Source: Haliotis asinina (taxonomy: Eukaryota > Mollusca > Gastropoda > Lepetellida > Haliotidae). From it: DNA of 64,000 bases. Both the position numbers and the translations under genes were made by a program. Where the stretch lies: the NCBI RefSeq assembly GCF_037392515.1, contig NC_090287.1, positions 12,389,001-12,453,000 of the forward strand, written 5' to 3'. Positions 23,140 through 36,008 of the stretch are shown one piece after another (positions within the stretch are counted from its first letter, which is position 1; the number at the start of each line of letters is the position of its first letter). Under the pieces are notes generated by a model. It saw nothing but the letters and a program-made list of their open reading frames with translations. It did no database searches and was not told where the DNA came from.

Positions 23140-24840
23140 AAAATTCAAAGCACTTTTGCAGCATATTTCTACATTATTTTCCATTATAATATGGTGTGAC
23201 AAGATAATTTAACAAAATCAACTTCAACCTCACACCATCCACAATGGCATATCAACAAATGAATCGTCAGGTGAGATAAACATTTACCACAGCTCCAAGC
23301 AACATGAACATGAACAAAAACATAATTAGGGGTTAATAAAACAGTAACAAGCAAACAATATGTAAAATACATTCACACAAAGATATGAAACTTTGCGTTT
23401 CCAAGCATACACCAAAATAACATCCAACTTATTTAAATTGCAGTCATGGCCTGGCATTGTATTTACATTAACACAGTACAGCTAGCTGAGATGCTGGAAA
23501 TGTTACCTGGTGATGTACCATTTGTAAATATCATCACAATTAAATTTATTACTGTAATCTTTCATTATAAGATATGTACACAACAAACACTGACATTATT
23601 TTCCATTCTTCAATCTGACATTCAGCTTGTTGTCTATGTCCCCATGCATACTAGTATTTTCTTAGGACATAATACTAAGAAGCTCAGACCTGCTTCCCCA
23701 TGAAGAGGCTCAATAGACATATTTTGGTCTTATTACTGTTTATGTCCTTGTAAAGGTCTTACAGCCACTTCTGTTGGAAAACATCTTTTGTTGTTTGCAA
23801 GAAATGATCTATGGCTCCTTGTATTTCAAGTTTGGGACATTTGAGAGGTGTGTTATAATGCAAGTAAACACTTGAGCCTGCAATGTTACAACACAGCTGA
23901 TGGTGGCGTCCTTCCCTGATAGCAACCTACTGGTGAGTGAGTGAGTGAGTAAATAATCGAAACTGGACCAGACTATCCTGTGATCAACATCATCAACATC
24001 GATCTGAGATGTTGGTAAATGATGCAATCCTGAACCCGTTAGTCGCCTCTTACGACAAGCATGGGTAACTGAAGATCGAGGTCTAGGTTGAGACTGAGAG
24101 AGGATGAGAGAGAGATGTCTAGGTCAAGAGACATCAAGAGGTCAAGGCTGAGAGACTGTATGCCTGTTGTGTGTGTGAGTGAGTAAGACAAAGTTTGTGT
24201 ATGTGTGTGTCAGGGAGAATAGTGTCCCAACCAGCATGCTAACTAAAGCCGTTTGGACTGAAAGTTTGCAGTACACACAATTTTCATAACTAGTGTGTAT
24301 CTGCTACTGACATTAACCTAACTAACAACTTTTTGTGGAGATAACAATTCTTAAATTGTTGTCACCTCTCATCTTCCCTGGGCCATCCCATCAAACTATC
24401 TCAACACTAAAGTGATTGTAACTCCCAAACTCTAATATGGGCCTATTGTAGCACAATCACTTTAATTGTTTCATAAGCATTTTAGAATTTGGTACCAGTA
24501 GTCAAAAATGAAGCATACAGCTTCATGAAAGATAACTTGTTCAACGCTTAAAGTGATGTTTCAGTGTCACTTCTAGCTTGATAACAGTGTAAGAATCTAC
24601 ACTGAAACATTGCTCTATGCAACAAACAAGAAGTTGTCATCCATAAAGTTGCATGTTTCAAGGATTTCTTTAGGTAACAGGGTCACAGGTGAGGTACAAA
24701 GTGACCCTAGTTGTTTGGTGATCAAGCCGTGGCATATGTTTATGAAAGTCGTAACGTTGCTTTGTAAAACAAAGTAAAAAGCCAGTTATCCTTCAGTTAA
24801 TATGATCACAGTTTTCCAGGGTTGACTATCCAACCCTATC
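23140..24840. other. Intergenic / VRK1 3' flank
   Basis: Holds the deleted SINE at 23934-24075 and the candidate VRK1 poly(A) signal at 24461-24466. GA-rich low complexity lies at 24085-24160. No other gene is seen. Confidence 0.5.
23934..24075 (-). repeat. SINE-like repeat, internally deleted
   Basis: GTGAGTGAGTGAGTGAGT, then CTGGACCAGACTATCCTGTG, then GTTAGTCGCCTCTTACGACA. The middle is missing. Confidence 0.75.
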
Positions 24841-27800
24841 TCATGACATAGCACATATTTCCAAACCTTGAGCCTTCTTCGGAGTTTTGGGTTTCTTTGG
24901 TGTCCCAGTCTTTGCTTTAACTGGAGATACCACAATACGTCCTACGACAGGGGAGGTAACTCTGGCAGCAGGAGAGCCCCTTCGTTGTGCACTTTCTTTT
25001 ACTCGTGATGTCAATTTTTTCTTTGGTGTCGATTCACTGTCATCAATGTCACCATTGCTTTTCCTTTTCCTTCCCTGAAAAACATATTCCAAATGAATAA
25101 CTATCATTTTAACAGTGGGGGTATTTTCTACCATGAAATTAAAGCTAATTGGTTGGATTGTTGCTTGGTGTTCAATGCCATACTCAGCAGTATTCTAGCT
25201 ACATGCCAGTGGGAAAGAGAGGAAAGATGCAGTTTCCAGTATCAGTCGACAGTTTGTAGTAGTGTTACTGTGCCCTGAGAGGCAAAATTCTGCCCTGGAA
25301 TTAGTAAAGGGAGACAAACTAAGACGACTGAGAACCTATTCTGCCATGTTTCTGTCTGAGATCAAGATGCATTGCCTAAGTATCTGCTGCTTCTGTCCAG
25401 GATGGTGTACCTTGGCTGCTGTGGGTTTGGGACTGGTAATGGCTACATCAGACAGTTCCAATGTCCACTCATCCTTCGTCCCTAGCTTGGTCAGTCCTCG
25501 TCGGAGCACCTGTCTCAGGGCGTTGTAGTTAGGCTTCTCGTCATAGTCTAGCTTCACAATGCTGCTGAGGTAGCTGCTGACAGCGTCTGAGAAAGCAGCA
25601 GTAACAGAAATCACCCCTCTATTACATCATCACTATGATCCAGTTTTGGCTGTCATTTCACTATGAAGAATGTTGGCTACAAATGCTGTTCTCTGCATCT
25701 ACAGCTGACTATAGATCTATAGTTCTGTGGATTAGTCTGTACTAATGTTGGCTAGGTTAGGTTGCCGTTATCTTACTGGAAGGTCATTACAGATTATGGT
25801 ACATCAACAACACAAATTGAGTAACTAAATATGTCAAACAAGACGTGAATCATTAGATAACTCATCATTACCAGCTTGATCAGTTTAGCTTTCATTATCC
25901 TAATCCTTCAGCAACAATGTTTCAGTTACATGCAAGAATCGATGTTACAATCTGTACTAATTTTAAAGCTCTCACACTAGAACACCTGCTTAGGGTACAG
26001 CACCTACATGAGTTACTGCCCTTCCTGATGTAACAGCCCTCACACTAAAAGCTTCTATATATGTTACAGTCACTATTCATGCAACAGCTACAAAAGTTAC
26101 TGTTTGTCCATGTTACATACAGCCTCTATCAGTGTCAACATCTACATGGCACAGACCCTACCAATGTAACATCCCTTACAAATGTTAGTTTAACAGATAC
26201 TACAATCTCTACACTTTCTACAACCCCTGCAAACGTTACATCTTTTACAAATGTTACATCCAATACAGATGTTGCATCCCCTACTGCTGTTACAGCCTCT
26301 ACCAATGTTACATCCAGACAGCCAGTACAGCCTCCACTAATGTTACATTCTTTCCAGCTTTTCCAGCCTCTACCAATGGTACATCCTCTACAGCTGTTAT
26401 AGCCTCTACTGATGTTGCATCCCCTACAGCTGCTACAGCCTATACCAATGTTACATCCCTACAGCTGTTACAGCCTCTACCCACGTTACACCCCCACAGC
26501 TGTTACAATGTCTACCAATGTTACATTCCTTACAGTTGTTACATCCTCTACCAATGTTACATTCCGTCCACTGTTACAGCCTCTACTAATTTTATATCAC
26601 CTACAGTTGTTACAGCCTCTACTGATGTTACATCCCCTGCAGCTTTTACCGTCTCTACCATTGTTACATCACCATCAGACGTTACAGATCCTACATGCTA
26701 CACTCCCTATGTAACTGCTCCATCCTACCTGCAGCGTCTCCATCCACACAGCATGCCTTCATCAGGGACGGTATGTTACGCATGTATCTGCAATCAACAA
26801 TCTACCATACTTTATCCTGTCTTAAAAAATGGTGGAAGTTAATCAAGACTCCGAAGAGTGCAGAAAAAGAGAGAGTGCATATGTGTGGGGTGATAGTGTG
26901 TGGGGATGTTGGAGTTGGGATTCAAGAAGGAGGAGGCCTATGGTATTTCTATCAAATGTATCATACATAAGATAACGCCTCTGCACAAGATATTGGTACG
27001 TCAAACTGGAGAGAGTTCATACTGCTTCTTTACGTCTTACTTTATTTTTGAATCTCTGACATAGTTTCTGTCAGACAGTCTGTCCTCCCACGGCAACCGC
27101 CCACACAGCCACTGTAGCAGACAGTAGCCTAGGATTTCTACATCTCCACGCCGGGACGGTGCTATAAAAAAACAGAGATACAGTAAGTCTGGGATACTGG
27201 AAAAACAACATCAGGCAATCGTTCTAGAACTGAGGGCTAACAAGAAATAGTTCATTCTCCCACAATATATTCTAAAAATCTGATAAACATTTACATCCAG
27301 TTTCTCAGAGTTTAGTTTTATAAGTATGATAAGGTAAACTTGACTTTTTGTATTACACATTTTACTGGTAAAGCATCACATCAGTGTATGAAAAAATAAG
27401 CCCCAAACCCAACCCATCCATCAGAGATGGTCTCGGGGTGGGGTGGGGGGTCAGGCAGGCCTTAATTCATACACTGATCACATACCACACAATGTGTGGT
27501 CTGGAGACTGAGTCTAGCACTCACCAACACCATTGTGAGCATCCCTGCTTGTGAATTCAATGGTTCCATCATGAGCTCTCTTTGGGTCCTCCTTGTACTC
27601 CTTGTGTTTGTTGTCTGCGATGTAGCGGAATGCCAGTCCGTAGTCCACTAAGTACACCTTGATCCATGATAGAGGCAAGACAAGTGAGCGTTTTACTCCA
27701 TCATAATGGTAAAGTACAATAAGAAAAGTTTCTAAAAGCACTTCTTTACTTATTTCGTCCTTTTGTGTTCCTGTGAGTGAAGTGAAAGTTAAACTCATCC

Positions 27801-30800
27801 CATTTTGTAACACTGAGCAACCTATTTGGAAAATGTTCTTACTTCACTGTTGACAGTTTTGCCGTTCTTGTATCCTTGCAAAATATTGCCAGCCTTGATG
27901 TCTGCATGGACATATTCATGCTCATGGAGATACTCCAGACAGTCAAGCTACAACACAAAATAGCCATGTATAGTCTGTCTGCAGACAATACGTACCAAAG
28001 AATTTTACTTTAAACAAAAAAGTAAATCGAATAAAGTGGAAAAAGATTGCTAATCTTCATAATTCTACCTTGATAATTGAACATGTAAATCTCACAATTT
28101 TATTCAACTTAGGATAAAGTTGTTTAACAAACAATCATAGTTTCAAACTGCTTTATTTATTTGCAATACAAGGGCGTATGCAGATTAAATGGAACACCAA
28201 GAACAAGTAGGTTTGGTCGTTGTCAACACTCATCACGCACCACATGTGCATTTGTTTCACTGTTCCAACTACTGCTCTTACCCCCTTGCAGTACAAATCA
28301 ATAATAAAATTTGAATCTATGATCGTTTGTCGGACAACTTTTAACCTAGGTTGAATGAAATTCTGAGCCTTAAACTTTCAATTGGCTAATTGGCAAGGTA
28401 AAGTTATGAGGTCTTGCAATCTTAATTTCATTATATTTGGTTCACTTTTTTGTATAAACTGAAATTCATTGGTACATTGTCACTGCAAACTATATGCATT
28501 AGATCAGCTACAAATAACACATCCCCATAGGTACTGCATCAGCTAGAATAGCCATCACAAACAGTGTCCCTTAGATGGCTGAACAGAGTGGCAACATTAC
28601 TTTGGTAAAATTCTCAATGGACTATTAACTGTCTACTGTAGCATTGTCATTGTATCTGATTAAAACACTTGACTTGACAGATGCTATTATCATTAGAAGT
28701 ACCGCTTTATCAGAAATAGGTACCAAAAACTCAATGAAACCCGAACCCATTGTCTACAAAATGAAATGGGGTTTACTCTTGTTTAGACACATACATCATC
28801 CTCTCTATGGGTTGACACTGCATATATTAAGACCAAAGAGGTAGGAGATTCTAAAACTAAACGCGGTGGTGGGGTAGCCTAGTGGATAAAGTGTTCTTGT
28901 TTGATTCCCCACAAAGGTAAAGCTGGAATATTGCTAAAAGTGGCCTAAAACAGCACTCACTCACTTTAAGACTAGTCATTCATAGAAGCATTAAAGACAC
29001 GACAAATGCCATGCTTACCATACGTATACCCAGACAAAGCACTGTTTTATGAGAAAATCTTCTTGATGCATAGAACAGCTTCTGCAGATCAGTGCTGAAC
29101 CTCTGCATTACCATGAAGCGATACTCCTTGCCCTTATATGTGTGCAGGCCAGAACCAGTATACTTTGGTATACCCAGGTACTTCAGCTTATGACCCCTCA
29201 GCCAGGCATCCACTGAACATAAGTGAAACAACATCATTGCTAAAACTAGAGTTGTGAAGTGGTAGAAATCTCGCAATTGATGACTGCTTCCTTTTGATCA
29301 ACAAAAAGTTGATTAGAATCAGTTTTCAGATTTTCCTATCAAGGCTGTTATTGCAGATATGTATAGCATGGTGCAATTTGACAATGTAAAGTGAAGACTA
29401 ATATATCATGAACATACGCCTCCTGGAGTTTTCAAGAAATATTCAGTCATGACTTTTCAGTTTCAGTTTTTTTGAAAGAATTAAACAAGTTTTCAGGCCT
29501 TGACAACTTTAAAGATACATTCCTTCATCGAGTGTTTCAAAGACTATAACAATAGTTCAAAAATTGTATATGATCAATTATGAGAAAATGCAAGTGGTTG
29601 GTGTTTGGTCACTGTGGCAAATTTAGACAAACCTGTAGAGGTTTCCAATTCTTTGAAGAGAATCGTCCATGGGGTACATATATGCATTTTCTGCTGCCGG
29701 AAAATGTCATGTGACAGTCATGTCAATGTTTTAATAAAATATTGAACAATAAACAAGAAGTCTTTTTTGTTCATTATACGGCCAGTCACCACATGGAGGC
29801 ACCCATCTGCCGCGCATGAGCAGGCAACCAGGTAAGCATCCTAGCCCGTATCATCATTCCTTCTGCTGCATAATGCAGTAAACAGAATTGTGGGGAGGTG
29901 GTAGGCCCTACCCCAAGGACGATTCTCTTCAAACAATTGGAAACCTCTACAGGTTTGTCTAATTCTTTTTCATAGAGATCGTCCTTGGGGTACATATATG
30001 CATAAACTCAGACTCCCAAAGACCGAAGGCTAGGTAGGAGGGAATTCTGGTTGATTCTGGTTAATTAGAGCAACATTAATTGCGAAAATTAGCTTACACA
30101 AAAGTTCTCACCTGTGTACTCCCGATTAGCTTCCGCGAGAGGCATTATGGGAGAGGACTGACAGGGAGCAACCGCACCGATACCGACCTCAGAGCTAAGC
30201 ATGATATAAATAGCACTGTAAAAAGTGCACACATAACCCCACCCACATTGTATAGAGAGCACTATAAGGACGAAAACACAACCGAAGACTGGCAACAAAC
30301 TGATCTAGATCACAGTCGTGGGACATGTCAACAGTGGAGATATGCATTTATATGTAGTATAACAGCAGCGTCAACTGTCAATCAACCAAGACTCTCCTAT
30401 AGAGAGCATGACACTGTCCACTGGAGAGAACAGTACGGAAAATCGTGCACGCTCACATGAGTGAGCTAGGCCTGCTCCAAATAGCAGCAGAGCAAATCTC
30501 TTCAGTGGGCAGTGCCGATGCGAATGCTTTGGAAGTGGCTACTGTCCTGAGTGAGCCTTCAACCCCTCAGGGGGAGGCTTGCCCTTATCCTGGTACGCAG
30601 TACAGATGACCGAAACTAGCCACCGAGATAGTGTCTGTTTGCTAGCCGGCAACCCAGCCTTCCCACCACCGTACCAGCAGAATAGATGGGTACCTGTAAG
30701 GATCCCTTGTGTGCATTTGATATAGACCTTGAGGGTCTTATGGACATCCAGTGGGTGAGTGCTCGTTGCACGGCCTTCCATGTTAACAGCTAAATGGAAA

Positions 30801-33800
30801 TAGCCGACAGACGTGAGAAAGTAGGACCAGACAGCCTACTCCAATACTCGGGACTAAATCCGCAGAAAAGGGATCTGCAATCCCCCTATCTGAACGCCAA
30901 CGCGCATAGCAGGACCACCTATCCTCACAAAAAACGTTTGTCCAAATGGAAATTGGCCAGAATTGTGTTTGCAACTGCCACGGGAATTCCGCATGCGTTG
31001 AGGCTAGACCTGACAGAGGCCAAACCACCCACTGAATCCGGTCAGGCAACAAAGACACAAGACCCTGATGTGTTGTGAACCTCGCCCCAAGAAAAAGCAA
31101 GTCCTGGGTTTCTTGAGGTTGATGATCCACTCCAGCCGAACTAAAATATCTATCACTGTGTGAGTAGAATCTAGACTCATGGGCTGAGATAACGCACTGA
31201 GCAACCAGTCATCCAGGTAAGGATGACAACACCTTCCTTGCGACCTGGCTAGAGTAGCCGGCACTGGCATAAGTCTAGTGAACACCCTTGAGGCAGTGGA
31301 GATGCCGAACGAACGGAAGCACCGTGAACTGGTAACACACCCCGTCGTAAGCGAACCAGAGGAACTGCTTGATTGATGGGTGTATCGGCATGTGAAGATA
31401 CGCATCCTTCAGGTCGATAGGTCTGGGCTGAACAGCGAAGATCACCAAGCCAGTGTCTCCATCTTGAAGGATCATGCGGTTCAACCCCTTGAGGTTGAGA
31501 ATGGGGCGGAAACCGCTGTCTTTCTTCGGAACGAGGAAGTACGTGGAGCACCTGGGGTACACGCTCTATGGCAGACTTGTCCAGCACAGCCTGAACCTCG
31601 TTTCGCAAAATACCTGCCTTGATTGGACATGCCGGCACCGGAGTGCACCTTATGCCGACAAAATCAGGAGGGCCTCGCTTCCACTGTGGTAGATGGCCAA
31701 CATGAATGGTGGACAGCACCCAAGGATTTCGTGTTGCCTTCTCCCACTCCAGTAGGAAGAAGGAGAGGCGGCCCCCCACTGGGACATGGGGCAAGAGGGT
31801 GTAAGTAGTCCCGTGCAGCACTGGATGTGACTGGGACTGCCCCACGAGAGCAGCCGGCGGAATTAGTGGGGGTCGGCGCAGATCGTGACAGTTGCCACCG
31901 AGTACCAAGACGTCGACAGCCACAGGCAACGGATCAACAGACATCTCAAGGCCAGCGGAGCGAGCAGAGCCCGGCGATCCACTCCCCCAGACTCTCCTTT
32001 CCCCGTCCAGAGTGCGTGAGGAACTCCTGTCGGAGACCTCAAACGGACTTATGGACGAGGAACTTCCTCTGGTTTGCGGCCTGCTTTCTCTAAGCATTTA
32101 TCGTGGCGATCTTGGGGAGGGATGTTAGTCCCACACGAAGTACATGCCGTACAAGCCTGAAAGCCAATATGCAAAGCACAAGCTAACGGCGAACACAGCA
32201 GCACATAATTGGCAACTAACACATATAAAACATTGAAAATTATGTGAATACCTGCGACATGAACTAGTTGGTATCTAAACACACGGGGACGCCGGCTTCA
32301 CGCCATGGGAAAGCAACACTTGTGTAACCCACGGGAAAGCCAGCGCTAATACAAAGTCACAGACTACAAGTTAACTCTTGGTTTAAAATAAATGTTCTGT
32401 TTTGTATTAACGAACGAAGAACCATACATACAGTAGAGGAAGACTCAGACATCTTCAATGTACGTATAGGTAGAGTAACTTTGCAAAACTTTCCAGCACG
32501 TCTGTACAACATGGTGACAGCAATGGGATGATGATACGGGCTAGGATTCTTATCTGGTTGCCTGCGCATGCACAGCAGAGGGGTGACTCCACATGTTGAG
32601 GGGCCGTATAATGAACAAAAAAGACTTTTTGTTTATTGTAATATTTTATCAAAACAATGATACAACTGTCACGTGACATTTTCTGGCAACAGAAAATGCA
32701 TATATGTACCCCAAGGACGATCTCTATGAAAAAGAACTTTGATTATTTCAACTAATCAAAACACCATTGATGACAATCAGGTTATAATGGAAATGTATGA
32801 TTGATTCATTACCCCATATTACTGATATCCAACTTTAGTACACTTTAAGTTTTCAGACTCGAAAAATAAAAGCCATGGGAAGAGCCCTTGACTTGTGGTT
32901 ATTTCATAAAAAGCGTGCTGATATATTTATCACATTAAATCAGTTACGTTCAGGTAGATGTCTCCTTTTACTAAGCAGGTAGGTAAATCATTGAAACAAT
33001 CTTACCCAAATCTGGTTTACATGCCCTCTGATAGAAGTGAAGCTCACAGAAGAGTGGGCCATTACCCTTGGGTTCCTGGAACAAGCAAAGCTTATGCAAT
33101 CCCTTCCAATGCCTTCACATACTCAGACAATCAAAGACAACTCTTTTTTCAGACTTTCTTACCCATTCTTGCACCCTTTCAACCAGTTCTTAAATATTCA
33201 ACTAAACCAGGTTTTTAACAAGAACAAGTTACAGTTCATAATTGCTTGTTTTGTAATGTCATCTTCTATATTCAAACGTGCATGATGAATCTTAATATCA
33301 TTGAGTCTGGGCCAGACATACCAGTGACTGAAATCATGAAGATCAATCAATGCAATTGGGACACTATTACATGCATAACCAATGTCATTAAGTCTAACAA
33401 TGAAAACCCATTTGTCACTTCTTTTGTCTTAGTGTCATTACTAAAGACGAGTAACTTTATAGGCGCCTTACATAAGTAATTTGGACTACTGGCTTTGCTA
33501 AATGTACTCACAATTTTCACAACATATGGTGCAGTGTTTCCAACAGTGCTCTGAGCCTCATCAGCTGTGGAAAATAATCATGTAATACTAAATATCCTGT
33601 GAAAGTATTATGAGTAAAACCTTTTGAAACCTTTGTAATTACAAACAAAAGTCAAGAGTTGATGACATCACCCCCGGTCTGGTGAAAGTCTGACTTGAAG
33701 TTTGACTACTTATACCCTGCTTTTGGTTAATTACAAATGAATACCTTTTGTTCATTGACAATCAAACAATAATGCTATTGAGTATCTTTCAATATGTCAT

Positions 33801-34957
33801 ATAATCAAGATGCAGGAAACCCAAAGTTGCCACCATGAACACTATAACAATGTACACTTCCTTTCAGTGGTTAAGGCTCTCTGAAAAAACTCACTATATG
33901 TTATGCATGAAACTGATCAAATGTACCACAGGTTATAACCCTTAATCACCATACAGGGGCAGATACAGCTTTTTTTGTGTGTGTGGGTACACGCGCACAC
34001 ACTCTTCATTTTCACGGAGTTTCAATGGTCATATAACCAACTTTCAGGACAAGGGAGGGTGTGCACACCTCCTCCCAATCCGATCTGCCTATGATGATCA
34101 CAGCATGTTTCATTCAAAATCAAAGCATTTTTTCACAATGTGTAACTCTGAAACATCCTCTTAATGAAAAAAAGGGTGACTATTCAAAATGACAAAATAT
34201 CACATTGGTAAAGATTAGCTGAAAAAGTACAAATTAACTTCCACAAGATGTTCAACCATACCTAAATATATGAGTCCAAATCCACCTTGTCCAATCACAG
34301 GGCCTAGTTTCCATTGTTTTTTCAAGATATCTTGTAAAATCTCGCCTTTTGGGAAGGTTTCAGCTAACTTGTGACCTTTAGGAGCTCTTGGGACTTTAGC
34401 TGTAAATTTACAACATTTCATACCTGAAAGAATTTGGTCAGCATAACCATGATTACTAAAGTGTAGAATCAATGTCCAGTAATCTTTTATCTAAAATTAT
34501 TCAGTGATCAAGTTTGTTAATGCATGCTTGTTCATAACTGTATTCACGAGTGTTTGCCATAACACACAAAACCTGTATTATGTATATTTAACCCACAAAT
34601 TATCTCATATGCACAGTGAATTTAGAAGTTTGCATCATTGTACACAATGCAACTACGCCTTGTCTTGGTGACCTTGAAGATAAGGTCCAACGTCACTCAA
34701 ATCAACTGGTATCTGCATATTCCCTTAATGTAGGCCAAATTTGAAGACACTGGGTACAACACTTCAGGAGATATCGCATTAAAAAGAATCAGGATGAGCA
34801 AACAAACACTGCTGAATACAGTACACCCTTGGGACATCTGCATGCTCACACAGTGCGTACAGTCAAACATTGAAACAATGCACAATATGATAAATCATCA
34901 GGGATACAGACTGCATACAAATCTCTCCTCACCAGCAGGTTTTGGTGTCCTGGGCAT
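24841..34957 (-). CDS. VRK1: VRK1-like nuclear serine/threonine kinase, 11 coding exons, 443 aa
   Basis: Coding exons, 5' to 3' on the minus strand: 34957-34933, 34423-34262, 33564-33512, 33075-33006, 29212-29019, 27947-27843, 27657-27525, 27161-27041, 26787-26729, 25586-25411, 25074-24841. Phases agree throughout and every intron is GT-AG. Visible motifs: glycine loop [11 protein letters not shown] (about 52-62), ATP-binding Lys79 in APYVVKIE, HRD-equivalent VHADIK (181-186, Asp184 the presumed catalytic base), DYG at 208-210 in place of DFG as is normal for VRKs, and the family's [17 protein letters not shown] and [13 protein letters not shown] segments. The C-terminal tail is basic ([21 protein letters not shown]), consistent with nuclear and chromatin binding. 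Known VRK1 phosphorylates BAF/BANF1, histone H3, p53 and others. Human VRK1 is 396 aa; the extra length is mostly in the tail. The start ATG follows a non-coding stretch after an acceptor at about 34996. A candidate ATTAAA poly(A) signal is at 24461-24466. The gene is head to head with PPP1R37. Confidence 0.93.
26050..26720 (+). repeat. Short-unit tandem repeat in a VRK1 intron
   Basis: Irregular units of about 15-18 bp built on CTCTACCAATGTTACATCC and CTACAGCTGTTACAGC. The plus strand reads as Asn-Val-Thr/Ser-rich peptides. It ends just before VRK1 coding exon 9 (26729-26787), which is on the other strand. Confidence 0.8.
28863..28966 (+). repeat. tRNA-derived SINE
   Basis: GGTGGGGTAGCCTAGTGGATAA (A-box-like), a truncated B-box region (GTTTGATTCCCCAC), then TGGAATATTGCTAAAAGTGG and a CACTCACTCAC tail. 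It lies in the VRK1 intron 5 region. Confidence 0.65.
29623..32736 (-). mobile_element. DIRS-type (tyrosine recombinase) retroelement fossil in a VRK1 intron, 3.1 kb, broken
   Basis: Inverted terminal repeats at 29623-29860 and 32525-32736 share GGTACATATATGCATTTTCTG and GGCTAGGAT/ATCCTAGCC segments. An internal complementary region at 29909-30003 joins the complements of both outer ends, a hallmark of DIRS elements. On the minus strand, gag-like (about 31.6-32.15 kb), reverse transcriptase (about 31.0-31.56 kb; [31 protein letters not shown]) and tyrosine recombinase (about 30.47-30.79 kb; [12 protein letters not shown]) pieces appear in DIRS order. It is broken in many places and shorter than full-length relatives. 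The moderate ITR divergence suggests an old but not ancient insertion. It has the same orientation as VRK1. Confidence 0.85.
33275..33432 (-). repeat. Old SINE-like repeat copy in a VRK1 intron
   Basis: Degenerate: its translation ([10 protein letters not shown]...NWDTITC) parallels that of the fresh copies (ESGVDNPA...NWEPMTC). It should not be taken as coding. Confidence 0.55.
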
Positions 34958-34995
34958 TTTGGGAGAGCAGCAACCTTCAGTTCAATTGGTAAATT
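34958..34995 (-). other. VRK1 5' untranslated exon segment
   Basis: Between a good acceptor (TTTTACAG, AG at 34996-34997) and the VRK1 ATG at 34957 lies a 38 bp leader. VRK1 should therefore have at least one further, non-coding exon upstream. Possible donors on the minus strand are seen around 37.44-37.5 kb (for example ACGA|GTAAGA), near the shared promoter region, but I could not decide which is used. Confidence 0.5.
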
Positions 34996-35044
34996 CTGTA
35001 AAACATAACAAAAAGTTCTATTGTTTAAACCAGAGAAAAATATA

Positions 35045-35341
35045 GTGAGTGAGTGAGTGAGTGAGTGAGTGAGTGAGTGAGTGAGTAAGTTTAGTTCTAT
35101 GCCGCACTCAGCATTATTCCAGCTATATGGTGGCGGTCTGTAAATAATCGAGTCTTGACCAGACAAACCAGTGATCAACAACATGAGCATCGATCTGCGC
35201 AATTGGGAACCGATGACATGTGTCAACCAAGTAAGCGAGTCTGACCACCCGATCCCGTTAGTCGCCTCTTACGACAAGCTTAGTCGCCTTTTATGGTAAG
35301 CATGGGTTGCTGAAGGCCAATTCTACCCCGGGACCTTCACG
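35045..35341 (-). repeat. Abalone-type SINE-like repeat with (GTGA)n tail
   Basis: Inverse orientation. It starts with about 11 GTGA units and includes CGCACTCAGCATTATTCCAG and TTAGTCGCCTCTTACGACAA. A short internal duplication (AGTCGCCT...TTA) is present. Confidence 0.88.
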
Positions 35342-35740
35342 GATAGAGAAAAATATAATAAAAAGAAGGAGAACAGTGTTTTCACATGATCTCCTGTCCA
35401 GAAATAAGAAACAAGTTAAAAAGAGTAAACAGTTGATATCAATCAAAAAGTTATTTAAAACTGGAAGCAAAACAATATATGACCAATCATCAGATGATGG
35501 AACTGATGTAAGTTGTAACTCATGCCACATCTACCCACAATCATGGCTTGCCTACCTATTTAATATTAGGAGGAAATAAACAAAACTATATCAAATTGGG
35601 ATTTTTTAAAAAAAATTTTAACCAGAAGAATTTTTAGTTGAGGGAAAAGAAGTAGAATTTTAACTTTTTGCTTTAACTATGTGCATGTCCATGTTCACAC
35701 CTGGATGAGGTGAGGTGAAATAGGGTTTAAGGTTGTACTA

Positions 35741-36008
35741 CTGAGTGAGTGAGTTTAGTTTTACACTGCACTCAGCAGTATTCCAGCTGTATGGCGGCAG
35801 TCTGTAAATAATCGAGCCTGGACCTGACAATCCAGTGATCAACAACATGAGCATCGATCTGTGCAGTTGGGAACCGATGACGTGTGTCAACTAAGTCAGC
35901 GAGTCTGACCATCCGATCCTGCTAGTTGCCTCTTACGACAAGCAGAGTCGCCTTTTATGGCAAGCATGGGTTGCTGAAGGCCTGTTCTACCCCGGGACCT
36001 TCACAGGT
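35741..36008 (-). repeat. Abalone-type SINE-like repeat
   Basis: Inverse orientation. It runs from GAGTGAGTGAGTTTAG to ACCCCGGGACCTTCACAGG and is nearly full length. With the copy at 35045-35341 it sits upstream of VRK1 exon 1. Confidence 0.88.

Noticed and set aside
26061-26970. Three consecutive plus-strand frames that could be a mucin-like gene
   Set aside because: They lie in a VRK1 intron on the opposite strand and stem from a short tandem repeat. There is no start context or flanking exon.
31380-32128. Plus-strand open frames of 60-90 codons
   Set aside because: They are antisense shadows of the DIRS-type fossil, whose recognisable coding text is on the minus strand.
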